Source of the DNA: Rhodospirillaceae bacterium | GTDB lineage: Bacteria; Pseudomonadota; Alphaproteobacteria; DSM-16000; Inquilinaceae | Direction: 5' to 3' | DNA length: 64,000 nt | NCBI GenBank assembly: GCA_020638575.1 | Contig: JACKIH010000003.1 | Span: 1,159,501-1,223,500, forward strand | In this document: piece after piece, positions 8,162-16,536 of the stretch | How the letters are laid out: each line of letters opens with the position of its first letter | How positions within the stretch are numbered: position 1 is the stretch's first letter | The notes under the pieces: generated by a model | Told to the model about the DNA's origin: nothing | Database searches by the model: none | Seen by the model: only the letters and a program-made list of their open reading frames with translations | Position numbers and translations under genes: made by a program

Positions 8162-8899
8162 ATGTCTCAGCCAAATCCGATCGCCCCCAGCCCGGTCTTC
8201 TGCGCCGTCGACACCCCGTCGATGGACGCGGCCGACCACCTCGCCCGCCGGCTTCGGGACCTGGTCGGCGGCCTCAAGCTGGGACTGGAGTTCTTCGGCG
8301 CCAACGGACCGGAGGGCGTGCGCCGCATCGCCGAGCATGGCCATCCCCTCTTTCTCGACCTGAAGCTGCACGACATCCCCAATACCGTGGCCTCGGCCGT
8401 GCGCGCCCTGGTACCGCTTGAGTTCAGCTATCTGACGCTGCACGCGGCCGGCGGCCGGGCCATGCTGGAGGCGGCCGTCCAGGCAGCCCGCGAGGCGGCG
8501 GAAGAAGCCCATGTGACGCGGCCGCGGCTGCTCGGCGTGACCGTGCTTACCAGCCTGGACGAAAGCGACCTGCACGACCTCGGCCAGGACCCCTCGGCCA
8601 CGCGCCAGGCCGACCGGCTGGCCTTCCTCGCCCAGGATGCCGGTCTCGACGGGGTTGTCTGCTCGGCCCACGAGATCGCCCATCTGCGGCGCCGCCACGG
8701 CCCCGACTTCCTGCTGGTGGTGCCGGGCATCCGCCCCTCGTGGTCCACCCACGACGACCAGAAGCGGGTGACCACGCCCGCCGAGGCCCTGGGACTCGGC
8801 GCCAACCTGCTGGTGATCGGCCGGCCCATCACCCGCGCCACCGACCCCGCCGAGGCCGCTCGCCAGATTGCAGAGGAGCTGGCCGGCGTGGAGAGTTGA
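8162..8899 (+). CDS. pyrF: Orotidine 5'-phosphate decarboxylase
   Basis: Last enzyme of UMP synthesis, 245 aa. The catalytic segment is FLDLKLHDIPNTVASAV (the Lys and Asp network of the family), with GLEFFGANGP near the N-terminus and LLVVPGIRPSW and LVIGRPITRATDPAEAARQI as phosphate-binding motifs near the C-terminus. The ATG at 8162 gives the normal N-terminus SPVFCAVDTPSMDAADHLA; an upstream in-frame reading from 8057 has no family similarity. trpF starts 32 bp after its stop, so it likely shares a transcript with the trp genes. Confidence 0.96.
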   Translation: MSQPNPIAPSPVFCAVDTPSMDAADHLARRLRDLVGGLKLGLEFFGANGPEGVRRIAEHGHPLFLDLKLHDIPNTVASAVRALVPLEFSYLTLHAAGGRAMLEAAVQAAREAAEEAHVTRPRLLGVTVLTSLDESDLHDLGQDPSATRQADRLAFLAQDAGLDGVVCSAHEIAHLRRRHGPDFLLVVPGIRPSWSTHDDQKRVTTPAEALGLGANLLVIGRPITRATDPAEAARQIAEELAGVES

Positions 8900-8931
8900 T
8901 CCGCCGCCGCCGCCCGCGCATCTTCCTGGGC

Positions 8932-9603
8932 ATGAGAGTGGATGTGAAGATCTGCGGGCTCACCTCGCCCGAGGCGCTGGCCGCGGCCATCGACAGCGGC
9001 GCGCGCTATGTCGGGCTGGTGTTCTACCCGCCGAGCCCGCGCGCCGTGGGCCTGGAGGTGGCGGCCGAGCTGGCGCGCATGGTGCCCACGGGCGTACGCG
9101 CCGTCGGCCTGTTCGTCGATCCCACAGACGAGGCGCTGGAGGCCACCGTGCGTTCGGTGCCGCTCGACATGCTGCAGCTCCACGGGCATGAGACGCCCGA
9201 GCGCGTGGCGGCCATCCGCGCCCGCTTCGCCATGCCGGTGATGAAGGCGGTGCGCGTCGCCGAACCGGCCGACCTCGACCACGTGCCGGCCCATGCCGCG
9301 GTGGCAGACCGCCTGCTGTTCGATGCCAAGCCGCCGCAGAATGTGGCCGCCCTGCCCGGCGGCAACGGCATTCCCTTCGACTGGTCGATCCTTTCCGGCC
9401 GCCACTGGCCGGTGCCGTGGATGCTGTCCGGCGGGCTGACGGTGGACAATGTCGGCCAGGCGCTGGCCGAAACCGGTGCTGCCGCCGTCGACGTCTCGTC
9501 GGGCGTGGAGGCGCGGCCGGGGGTGAAGGACCCCGCCAAGATCGCCGCCTTCATGCGCGCCGTTACCGCCGCCGCCGTTGGCAGCGAGGTTTCGGCGCTC
9601 TAG
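8932..9603 (+). CDS. trpF: Phosphoribosylanthranilate isomerase
   Basis: TrpF, 223 aa, which converts N-(5-phosphoribosyl)anthranilate to CdRP in tryptophan synthesis. The N-terminal strand VDVKICGLTSPEAL carries the catalytic Cys. The second motif is LQLHGHETPERVAAI, and the catalytic Asp and phosphate loop lie in AAVDVSSGVEARPGVKD. The ATG at 8932 is the first Met that matches the family. It stands between pyrF and trpB with short gaps. trpC, trpD and trpE are not in the window, as is normal for this split arrangement. Confidence 0.96.
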   Translation: MRVDVKICGLTSPEALAAAIDSGARYVGLVFYPPSPRAVGLEVAAELARMVPTGVRAVGLFVDPTDEALEATVRSVPLDMLQLHGHETPERVAAIRARFAMPVMKAVRVAEPADLDHVPAHAAVADRLLFDAKPPQNVAALPGGNGIPFDWSILSGRHWPVPWMLSGGLTVDNVGQALAETGAAAVDVSSGVEARPGVKDPAKIAAFMRAVTAAAVGSEVSAL

Positions 9604-9644
9604 GCTGCCTCCTCTGACACTGCCCGCACCAGGAAGACCGCGCC

Positions 9645-10874
9645 ATGTCCGCACCGCCCGAAGGCGCCGTTCCCAACACCTACCGCGCCGGCCCCGATGA
9701 GCGTGGCCGCTTCGGCATCTACGGCGGCCGCTTCGTCGCCGAAACCCTGATGCCGCTGATCTTGGAGGTGGAAAAGGCCTACGCCGCCGCCCAGGACGAT
9801 CCCGCCTTCCAGGCGGAGATGGACCGCTACCTCGCCCACTATGTCGGCCGGCCGAGCCCGCTCTACCAGGCCGCCCGGCTGACCGAGCACCTGGGCGGGG
9901 CCAAGATCTACTTCAAGCGCGACGAGCTGAACCACACCGGTTCGCACAAGGTGAACAACTGCATCGGCCAGATCCTGCTGGCCAGGCGCATGGGCAAGAC
10001 GCGCATCATCGCGGAAACCGGGGCCGGCCAGCACGGCGTGGCGGTGGCCACGGTGTGTGCGCTGTTCGACCTGCCGTGCGTCGTCTACATGGGGGCCGTC
10101 GACGTGGAGCGGCAGAAGCCCAACGTCTTCCGCATGAAGCTTCTCGGCGCCGAAGTGCGGCCCGTCACCAGCGGCAGCCGCACGCTGAAGGACGCCATGA
10201 ACGAGGCACTGCGCGACTGGGTCGCCAATGTGGACGACACCTATTACCTGATCGGCACGGTGGCCGGCCCCCACCCCTACCCGACCATGGTGCGCAACTT
10301 CCAATCCATCATAGGTATTGAGGTCCGCCAGCAGATGCAGGAGGCCGAAGGGCGCCTGCCCGATAGTCTGGTGGCCTGCATCGGCGGCGGCTCCAACGCC
10401 ATGGGGCTGTTCCACCCCTTCCTCGATGAGCCCACGGTGGCGATCCACGCGGTGGAAGCGGCCGGCTGCGGGTTGGAGACGGGCAAGCACGCCGCCTCGC
10501 TCACCGGCGGGTCGCCCGGCGTGCTCCACGGCAACCGCACCTACCTGCTGCAGAACGACGACGGCCAGATCCTCGACGCCCATTCGATTTCCGCCGGGCT
10601 CGACTATCCCGGCATCGGGCCGGAACACTCCTGGCTGCGCGACATGGGGCGGGTCAACTACGTGTCGGCCACCGATGCCGAAGCGCTGGCCGGCTTCAGC
10701 CTGTGCTCGCGCCTGGAAGGCATCATCCCGGCGCTGGAGCCGGCCCACGCCCTGGCCCACGTGGTCCGCCTGGCGCCCACCCTGCCCAAGGACCACCTGC
10801 TGGTGATGAACATGTGCGGCCGCGGCGACAAGGACATCTTCACCGTCGCCGACGCCCTTGAGGTGCCCATGTGA
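9645..10874 (+). CDS. trpB: Tryptophan synthase beta chain
   Basis: PLP-dependent beta subunit of 409 aa, which condenses indole with serine. The PLP lysine lies in NHTGSHKVNNCIGQ, the phosphate-binding glycine loop in CIGGGSNAMGLF, and the substrate loop in AETGAGQHGVA. Length and motifs match the standard TrpB1 form that works with TrpA. It begins 41 bp after trpF. Its TGA stop shares one base with the trpA ATG (TGATG), so the two subunits are translationally coupled for a 1:1 complex. Confidence 0.98.
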   Translation: MSAPPEGAVPNTYRAGPDERGRFGIYGGRFVAETLMPLILEVEKAYAAAQDDPAFQAEMDRYLAHYVGRPSPLYQAARLTEHLGGAKIYFKRDELNHTGSHKVNNCIGQILLARRMGKTRIIAETGAGQHGVAVATVCALFDLPCVVYMGAVDVERQKPNVFRMKLLGAEVRPVTSGSRTLKDAMNEALRDWVANVDDTYYLIGTVAGPHPYPTMVRNFQSIIGIEVRQQMQEAEGRLPDSLVACIGGGSNAMGLFHPFLDEPTVAIHAVEAAGCGLETGKHAASLTGGSPGVLHGNRTYLLQNDDGQILDAHSISAGLDYPGIGPEHSWLRDMGRVNYVSATDAEALAGFSLCSRLEGIIPALEPAHALAHVVRLAPTLPKDHLLVMNMCGRGDKDIFTVADALEVPM

Positions 10875-11749
10875 TGAGCGAGACCGCTGCCGCCACGCCG
10901 CTGCCCAACCCGGCCCCGGTGACCGACCGCATCGCCCGGCGCTTCGCCGACCTCCGCGCCCAGGGCCGCGCCGGGCTGGTGACCTTCATCACCGCCGGCG
11001 ATCCCGACCCGGAGACGGCGGCGGCCCTGCTGGCGGCCCTGCCCGCCGCCGGGGCCGACGTGATCGAGCTGGGAATGCCGTTCAGCGATCCCATGGCCGA
11101 CGGGCCGGCGATCCAGGCTTCCAGCCAGCGCGCACTCGCCGCCGGCATGACGGTGCCAAAGACGCTGGCCATGGTGCGCGCCTTCCGGACGCGCGACCCC
11201 GACACCCCGATCATCCTGATGGGCTACTTCAACCCCATCTACCGCTACGGCACGGACCGCTTCATCGCCGATGCGCTGGCTGCCGGGGTGGACGGGGTGA
11301 TCGTCGTCGACCTGCCGCCGGAGGAGGACGAAGAGCTGTGCGGTCCGGCACTGGAGGCCGGCCTGCACTTCGTGCGCCTGGCCACGCCGACGACGGACGA
11401 CCGCCGCCTGCCCAAGGTGTTGGAGCATTCCTCGGGCTTCCTCTACTACGTCGCCATCGCCGGTATCACCGGCACCCGCTCGGCCGATGCCGGCGTGGTG
11501 GCCGAGGCGGTGGCGCGCCTGCGCCGCTCCACCGAACTGCCGATCGCCGTGGGCTTCGGCATCAAGACGCCGGAACAAGCGGCCGCGATCGCACGTTTTG
11601 CAGATGCCGCCGTGGTGGGATCCTCGATCGTCGACCGCATCGCCCGCTGGACCCAATCGCCCGCGGGCGGGCCGGGCGGCCTGGTGGAGTCCATCGCCGC
11701 CTTCGTGCGCCAACTGGCGGACGGCGTGCATGGCGCCCGCCGGGGGTAG
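10874..11749 (+). CDS. trpA: Tryptophan synthase alpha chain
   Basis: TrpA, 291 aa, an indole-3-glycerol-phosphate lyase with a TIM-barrel fold. The catalytic Glu is in DVIELGMPFSDPMADGP and the catalytic Asp in VDGVIVVDLPPEEDEEL. A phosphate-binding segment FGIKTPEQAA is also present. A GTG lies one codon upstream of the chosen ATG; the ATG is preferred because it overlaps the trpB stop. The C-terminal end, with the Gly-rich stretch SPAGGPGGLVES, is ordinary for alphaproteobacteria. Confidence 0.97.
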   Translation: MSETAAATPLPNPAPVTDRIARRFADLRAQGRAGLVTFITAGDPDPETAAALLAALPAAGADVIELGMPFSDPMADGPAIQASSQRALAAGMTVPKTLAMVRAFRTRDPDTPIILMGYFNPIYRYGTDRFIADALAAGVDGVIVVDLPPEEDEELCGPALEAGLHFVRLATPTTDDRRLPKVLEHSSGFLYYVAIAGITGTRSADAGVVAEAVARLRRSTELPIAVGFGIKTPEQAAAIARFADAAVVGSSIVDRIARWTQSPAGGPGGLVESIAAFVRQLADGVHGARRG

Positions 11750-11775
11750 GCGATCTGCCGATGCGGCGATCTGGC

Positions 11776-11804
11776 TTGACCCGTCCGGGTTCAGCGTCAT
11801 GTAT
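11776..11804 (+). promoter_or_regulatory. Candidate promoter upstream of accD
   Basis: TTGACC at 11776 with a 17-nt spacer to ATGTAT at 11799. The element resembles the one before pyrF (both begin TTGACCCGTC). It would give accD-folC a promoter separate from the trp genes. The -10 match is weak. Confidence 0.35.
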
Positions 11805-11896
11805 GCATGGTGCACGGGCCGGTGCGTACGTATGGCCCGGCGCCCGGAAACGGGGCAGCACCGGCTCCGGTACGCCATGAGAGGGGCAAGCACGCC

Positions 11897-13030
11897 GTGA
11901 ACTGGCTGACCAATTTCGTCCGGCCGAAGATCCGCGCCCTGGTGGCGCCGTCGGACACGCGGGACACGCTCTGGGTCAAGTGCCCCGGCTGCGAGGCCAT
12001 GGTGTTCCACCGCGACCTGACGGCCAACATGCAGGTCTGCCCGGAATGTAACCACCACATGCGGCTGCCCGTGCGCGATCGCCTGGCGCTGCTGTTCGAC
12101 GGTGGCAAATACGGGCTGGCGGAGCTGCCGAAGGTGGTGGTGGACCCGCTGCGCTTCCGCGATTCGCGCCGCTACACCGAGCGCTTGCGCGAAGCCCAGA
12201 GCAAGACCGGCAGTTCAGACGCCATCCTGGTGGCCAGCGGCACCATCGGCGGCCTGCGCGTGGTGGCGGCCGCCCTCGATTTCAACTTCATGGGCGGCTC
12301 CATGGGCCTGGCGGTGGGCGAAGGCTTCTGCACCGCCGCCAACCTGGCGGTGCTGCAGGACGCGGCCTTCCTCGCCATCCCGTCGACCGGCGGGGCGCGC
12401 ATGCAGGAAGGCATCCTGTCGCTGATGCAGATGCCGCGCACGGTGATTGCGGTGCAGCGGGTGCGCGAGGCGGGCCTGCCCTACATCGTACTGCTGACCG
12501 ACCCGACCACCGGCGGCGTCACCGCCTCGTTCGCCATGCTGGGCGACCTGCACATCGCCGAACCCGGTGCCCGCATCGGCTTCGCCGGAGCCCGCGTGAT
12601 CGAGGAAACCATCCGCCAGACCCTGCCGGACGGGTTCCAGCGGGCCGAATACCTGCGCGACCACGGCATGGTGGACATGGTGGTGCACCGGCGCGAGCTG
12701 CGCGGCCGCCTCGTTCAGGTGCTCGACCTGCTGCGCCGGCCGGTGGTGGAGGAAGTCACTGCCGACGCGGTGGAGAACGGCGAGGGGACCACGGCCGACG
12801 CCGCTGCGCCCCACGACGCGGCAGCCGAAACGGCCCCCGACCGCCTGATCGAAAACGCCGGCGTGGCCGCCATGGAAGCCGCCGATGCGGACGCCGAGCG
12901 CACCAGCCCGCCGGCCGCCGAAGCGACCCCCCATTTCGCAGCGGAACCCGCCCGCGAGTGGGAGCGCGAACTGGAGCCGGAGCCCGAGCACTACCACGGT
13001 CCGCGGCTGAGCGGCACGCCGGCCGAGTAG
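11897..13030 (+). CDS. accD: Acetyl-CoA carboxylase carboxyltransferase subunit beta
   Basis: AccD, 377 aa, the beta subunit of the carboxyltransferase that makes malonyl-CoA with AccA. The N-terminal zinc finger is CPGCEAMVFHRDL...CPECN, followed by the crotonase-like core (FMGGSMGLAVGEGF, STGGARMQEGILSLMQM, TDPTTGGVTASFA). GTG at 11897 with GAGAGGGG upstream gives the usual start VNWLTNFVRPKIR. After about residue 285 there is an unusual tail of some 90 aa, rich in Ala, Glu, Asp and Pro, ending YHGPRLSGTPAE. The family core normally stops near 285-300 aa. folC begins 7 bp after the stop. Confidence 0.96.
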   Translation: MNWLTNFVRPKIRALVAPSDTRDTLWVKCPGCEAMVFHRDLTANMQVCPECNHHMRLPVRDRLALLFDGGKYGLAELPKVVVDPLRFRDSRRYTERLREAQSKTGSSDAILVASGTIGGLRVVAAALDFNFMGGSMGLAVGEGFCTAANLAVLQDAAFLAIPSTGGARMQEGILSLMQMPRTVIAVQRVREAGLPYIVLLTDPTTGGVTASFAMLGDLHIAEPGARIGFAGARVIEETIRQTLPDGFQRAEYLRDHGMVDMVVHRRELRGRLVQVLDLLRRPVVEEVTADAVENGEGTTADAAAPHDAAAETAPDRLIENAGVAAMEAADADAERTSPPAAEATPHFAAEPAREWERELEPEPEHYHGPRLSGTPAE

Positions 13031-13037
13031 CCCCCAA

Positions 13038-14360
13038 GTGACCGCCCTTCCCGCCGCCGAGGCGCCGACGCCGCCGAGCCCGGCGATCGACCGGGCCTTG
13101 CAGCGCCTGATGGCGCTCCACCCCAAGAAGATCGACCTGTCGCTCGGCCGCATGTATCGCCTGCTCGGCGACCTCGGCAATCCGCATCTGAAGGTGCCGC
13201 CGGTGATCCACGTGGCGGGCACCAACGGCAAGGGTTCCACCGTGGCCTTCCTCAAGGCCATCCTGGAGGCGGCCGATCAACACGTACACACGTACACCTC
13301 GCCCCACCTGGTGCGCTTCAACGAACGCATCGGGTTGGCCGGGGCGACCATCGGCGACGATGCCCTGGCCGAGGTGCTGGACCGCTGCGAGCAGGTGAAC
13401 GGCGGCCAGCCCATCACCTTCTTCGAGGTTACCACCTGTGCCGCCTTCCTCGCCTTCGCCGAGGTGCCGGCCGACGTGCTGGTGCTGGAGGTGGGACTGG
13501 GTGGGCGGCTCGACGCCACCAACGTGATCGAGCGGCCGGTGGCCACGGCGATCACCCGCATCTCCATGGACCACATGCAGTTCCTCGGCGACACGCTGGC
13601 GGCCATCGCGGGCGAGAAGGCGGGCATCCTGAAGGCCGGCGTGCCGGCGGTGATCGGCCCCCAGCCCGATGCCGAGGTGCGCCGCACCCTGGATGCAGCG
13701 GTCGCCCGCACGCGCGCCGACGGACGCATCCACGGGCGCGACTGGACGGTGGAGCCGCTGGCCGAAGGCTTCCGCCTGACGGCAGACGGCAGCACGCGCG
13801 ATCTCCCCGCTCCGGCGCTGCTGGGCCGCCACCAGCTCGCCAATGCCGCCACTGCCGTGCTGTGCGCCGACTGCGTGCTGGGCCCCGGCGGCGGCCAGGC
13901 GATCCGCGAGGGCCTGGGCCGGGCGGTGTGGCCGGGCCGCCTGCAACGCCTCACCCGCGGCCCGGCGGTGGCAGCGGCCCCGCCCGGCTGGGAGGTGTGG
14001 CTCGACGGCGGCCACAACGACAGCGCCGGTGATGTGCTCGCCGCCTGGCTCGACGAGATGCCGGCAAAACCCCTGCTGCTGGTGGTGGGCATGCTGGAAA
14101 GCAAGGATCCCGCGGCCTTCCTCGCCCCGCTGGCGCGCCATGCCGAAAGCGTCGCGGTGCTGGAAATCCCCGGCCAGGAGGCGAGTTTTGCGGTCTCAGC
14201 CCTGGTGGAGCACGCCCGCGCCGCCGGCATTTCGCGCATCCACGCGGTGGGCAGCGTCGCCGAGGCGGTGGGTCTGTCGGCCGGCATGGCCGGGCCGGGC
14301 CGGGTGCTGATCACCGGCTCGCTCTACCTGGCCGGCTCGGTGCTGGCGGAGAACGGGTAG
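13038..14360 (+). CDS. folC: Bifunctional folylpolyglutamate synthase / dihydrofolate synthase
   Basis: FolC, 440 aa, a Mur-ligase-type ATPase that adds glutamate to dihydropteroate and folates. The P-loop is HVAGTNGKGSTVAFLKA. Other family blocks are HTYTSPHLVRFNERI, LEVGLGGRLDATN (metal site), ISMDHMQFLGDTLAAIAGEKAGI and LDGGHNDSAG. The start is the GTG at 13038, whose product reads MTALPAAEAP. It is tightly placed after accD, the usual alphaproteobacterial pair. Eight bases after its stop begins a 267-bp mobile-element remnant. Confidence 0.95.
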   Translation: MTALPAAEAPTPPSPAIDRALQRLMALHPKKIDLSLGRMYRLLGDLGNPHLKVPPVIHVAGTNGKGSTVAFLKAILEAADQHVHTYTSPHLVRFNERIGLAGATIGDDALAEVLDRCEQVNGGQPITFFEVTTCAAFLAFAEVPADVLVLEVGLGGRLDATNVIERPVATAITRISMDHMQFLGDTLAAIAGEKAGILKAGVPAVIGPQPDAEVRRTLDAAVARTRADGRIHGRDWTVEPLAEGFRLTADGSTRDLPAPALLGRHQLANAATAVLCADCVLGPGGGQAIREGLGRAVWPGRLQRLTRGPAVAAAPPGWEVWLDGGHNDSAGDVLAAWLDEMPAKPLLLVVGMLESKDPAAFLAPLARHAESVAVLEIPGQEASFAVSALVEHARAAGISRIHAVGSVAEAVGLSAGMAGPGRVLITGSLYLAGSVLAENG

Positions 14361-14368
14361 GCGCGCTA

Positions 14369-14635
14369 GGGTCCGTACTCAATTGCCCCATGAGCCACGG
14401 CGGCTGACGGCGTTCGGTCCCACAAGGCGCTGAGCGCGCCGCGGTGCCTGTTCACCGCAAGGGCTCGGCAACGCCGTGGGGCGGGACGCCGCCAGCCGTC
14501 CGGAGGATTTGGCAGAAATCGGCCAGGACTGCGTCGCTCGTCGTCGAATATGCGTGGGCATGTCCATCCTCCTCACTCCTAGTCCTGTCCGATTTCTGCA
14601 CAAACCATGGCCATGCGGTAATTGAGTCCGGACCC
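14369..14635. mobile_element. 267-bp non-autonomous TA-flanked element, copy 1
   Basis: Terminal inverted repeats GGGTCCGTACTCAATT (folC side) and GGGTCCGGACTCAATT (kef side, reverse complement) with TA on both borders (14367-14368 and 14636-14637), as expected for a TA target duplication. No transposase is present. A second copy at 38933-39199 lies in opposite orientation; comparing base by base I find only one difference (14385). Inside, two 19-nt arms AGTCCTGTCCGATTTCTGC and AGTCCTGGCCGATTTCTGC form a hairpin with a 50-nt loop. The kef-side end supplies the G of the kef stop codon. It may be a MITE of an IS5- or IS630-like family; which family is not settled. Confidence 0.85.
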
Positions 14636-16329
14636 TAGGGCGCGCCGCCGGTGGGCTCCAAGCGCTCGTAATGCTCGGAGCGCACCCGCTGGATGATCTG
14701 GCGTACGTCGTCGATGGGCAGGCCGATCGTGGTCAGGATCGAACGGCCGAGCTGCAGGCTCGCTTCCAGCGTTTCCGGCACCGCGCGGGTGGCGCCGGCC
14801 AGTTCCAGCGCGCGGGCCTGGGCGTTGTCGTGGGCGCGCACGATCACCTCCAGGGCTGGATACTCGTTGCGCAACATGGTGAGGATGCGGGCGACGCGCG
14901 ACGGCTGGTCGATGGTCACCACCACCATCCGCGCCCGGCCGATGCCGGCCTTGCGCAGCACCCCGATCTGGGCGGCGTTGCCATAGAGCACGTTGGCTCC
15001 GGCGGCGCGGTGTTCGGCCACCGCGCGGTGGTCGAGGTCGAGCGCCAGATAGGGCACGTCGAGGTCCTTCAACAGGCGGGCCACCGTCTGGCCGACGCGG
15101 CCGAAGCCGAGGATCACCACGTGATCCACCAGCCCGCGGCTTTCCTCGCCCAGAAGGTCGGTACGGTTGGCGACCCGGCGTTCCAGCCACTGCTGGACGC
15201 GCCGTCCCACCATCGCCAGCAGCGGCGTCAGCGCCATGCTGGCGGCCACCGTGGCGATCATCGTCTGGGCGGCCAGGCTGTGCAGCAGGCCGTTGGCCAG
15301 CGCCAGGCCGACGATGACGAAGGCGAACTCGCCGCCCGCCGCCAGCAGCAGGGCGATGCGGATGGCGGTCGACAGGCCCACCTTGAACAGCCGGCAGAGC
15401 GCAAAGATGATCAGCGCCTTGATGGTCACCAGGCCGACCACCAGCCAGGCGATGATCGGGCCCTGCTGCCACAGCACACCCGGCGACAGGATCATGCCGA
15501 TGGTCATGAAAAAGAGGCCGAGCAGGATGCCCTTGAACGGCTCGATGTCGGCTTCGATCTGGTGGCGGAACACGCAGCCCGCCAGCACCACACCCGACAG
15601 GAAGGCTCCCAAGGCCATGGAGAGCCCGGCCTCCGACGTCAGATAGCCGGTGCCGAGTGCGGTGAAGATCACCAGGGCGACGAACACCTCGCGCCGGCGG
15701 GTGCGGGCGGCCAGGCGGAACAGGTGCGGGGTGACGTAGCGGCCGATCAGCAGCACCGCACCGACGCCCAAGACCGCGCGCATCAGGGCGGAGCCCAGCA
15801 CCGAGCCCAGCTCGGCTTCCTCGCCCACCAGCGGCACCATGGCCAGGATCGGCGCCACGGCGATGTCCTGGAACAGCAGCACGGCAAACGCGACTCGGCC
15901 GAGCCGCTTCACCATCTCGCCCTCATCGGTGAGGATCTGGGCCACCACCGCGGTGGACGACATGGCCAGGGCCGCGCCCAGCACCAGGGCCGTCGTGGGC
16001 GGGAAGCCGATGGCCCAGGCGGCCAGCGCCACCGCCGCCCCGCAGCACAGCACCTGGGCCGTGCCGAGCCCGAAGATGTCGTGGCGCATCGCCTTCAGCC
16101 GGTCGACCGAAAGCTCCAGCCCCAGGGTGAACAGCAGGAAGACGATGCCGAATTCGGCCAGCTCGATGGCGCCGTCCAGGTCGTGGATCATGCCGGCACC
16201 GTTGGGGCCGATGGCCATGCCGACGGCCAGGTAGCCGACCACCGCATTGATCCTGAGGCGCTCCACCAGCGGCATCACCACCACCACCGCCAGCACCAGC
16301 AGAGCCTGCAGAAACACGCTCACTTCCAT
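14635..16329 (-). CDS. Kef-type monovalent cation:proton antiporter (CPA2) with RCK/TrkA-N domain
   Basis: 564-aa inner-membrane antiporter, probably K+ efflux or Na+/K+:H+ exchange. A CPA2 transmembrane domain of about 12 helices covers residues 1-380 (start MEVSVFLQALLVLAVVVV; ALGAFLSGVVLAGCVFRHQI in the core). A Rossmann-type TrkA-N/RCK domain follows near residue 400 (HVVILGFGRVGQTVARLLKD). The start at 16329 puts the first membrane helix at the N-terminus; a longer start at 16407 would add a polar leader. The stop codon TAG is made from the TA border plus the last base of the adjacent element, so the native 3' end may have been altered by the insertion. It is divergent from dnaN. Confidence 0.9.
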   Translation of the reverse strand: MEVSVFLQALLVLAVVVVMPLVERLRINAVVGYLAVGMAIGPNGAGMIHDLDGAIELAEFGIVFLLFTLGLELSVDRLKAMRHDIFGLGTAQVLCCGAAVALAAWAIGFPPTTALVLGAALAMSSTAVVAQILTDEGEMVKRLGRVAFAVLLFQDIAVAPILAMVPLVGEEAELGSVLGSALMRAVLGVGAVLLIGRYVTPHLFRLAARTRRREVFVALVIFTALGTGYLTSEAGLSMALGAFLSGVVLAGCVFRHQIEADIEPFKGILLGLFFMTIGMILSPGVLWQQGPIIAWLVVGLVTIKALIIFALCRLFKVGLSTAIRIALLLAAGGEFAFVIVGLALANGLLHSLAAQTMIATVAASMALTPLLAMVGRRVQQWLERRVANRTDLLGEESRGLVDHVVILGFGRVGQTVARLLKDLDVPYLALDLDHRAVAEHRAAGANVLYGNAAQIGVLRKAGIGRARMVVVTIDQPSRVARILTMLRNEYPALEVIVRAHDNAQARALELAGATRAVPETLEASLQLGRSILTTIGLPIDDVRQIIQRVRSEHYERLEPTGGAP

Positions 16330-16406
16330 CGGACGCCATCCTCCGCCGGCATCGGCCCCATTGACGGACGCTGAGCGTCCGCCGTCCGGCGCGCCACAAA
16401 AAGACA

Positions 16407-16457
16407 TTCGGCAGTTTAGGTGTTTCGGCTATAGTGCGCGGCCCTGCCGCGGCACTA
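16407..16457 (+). promoter_or_regulatory. Candidate dnaN promoter with downstream hairpin
   Basis: TATAGT at 16430-16435 is a good -10. A 17-nt spacer upstream leads to TTCGGC, a poor -35. Overlapping and following the -10 is an inverted repeat (ATAGTGC-GCGG and CCGCGGCACTAT, 16431-16457) that could be a protein site or a 5' mRNA hairpin. The AT-richer stretch just before it also fits a promoter between the divergent kef and dnaN genes. Confidence 0.45.
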
Positions 16458-16536
16458 TGGTGCGCCAAGGCCAGCGTCGAACAGGCCTGCCGCTGCAACT
16501 TGTGCAACCAGCCCGACCGAAGACACCCAACTCGCC

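Noticed and set aside
14379..14640. Small proteins of 64-74 aa inside the 267-bp elements
   Set aside because: Frames exist on both strands and match no known transposase. The strongest feature of the element is its palindromic DNA, not a frame.
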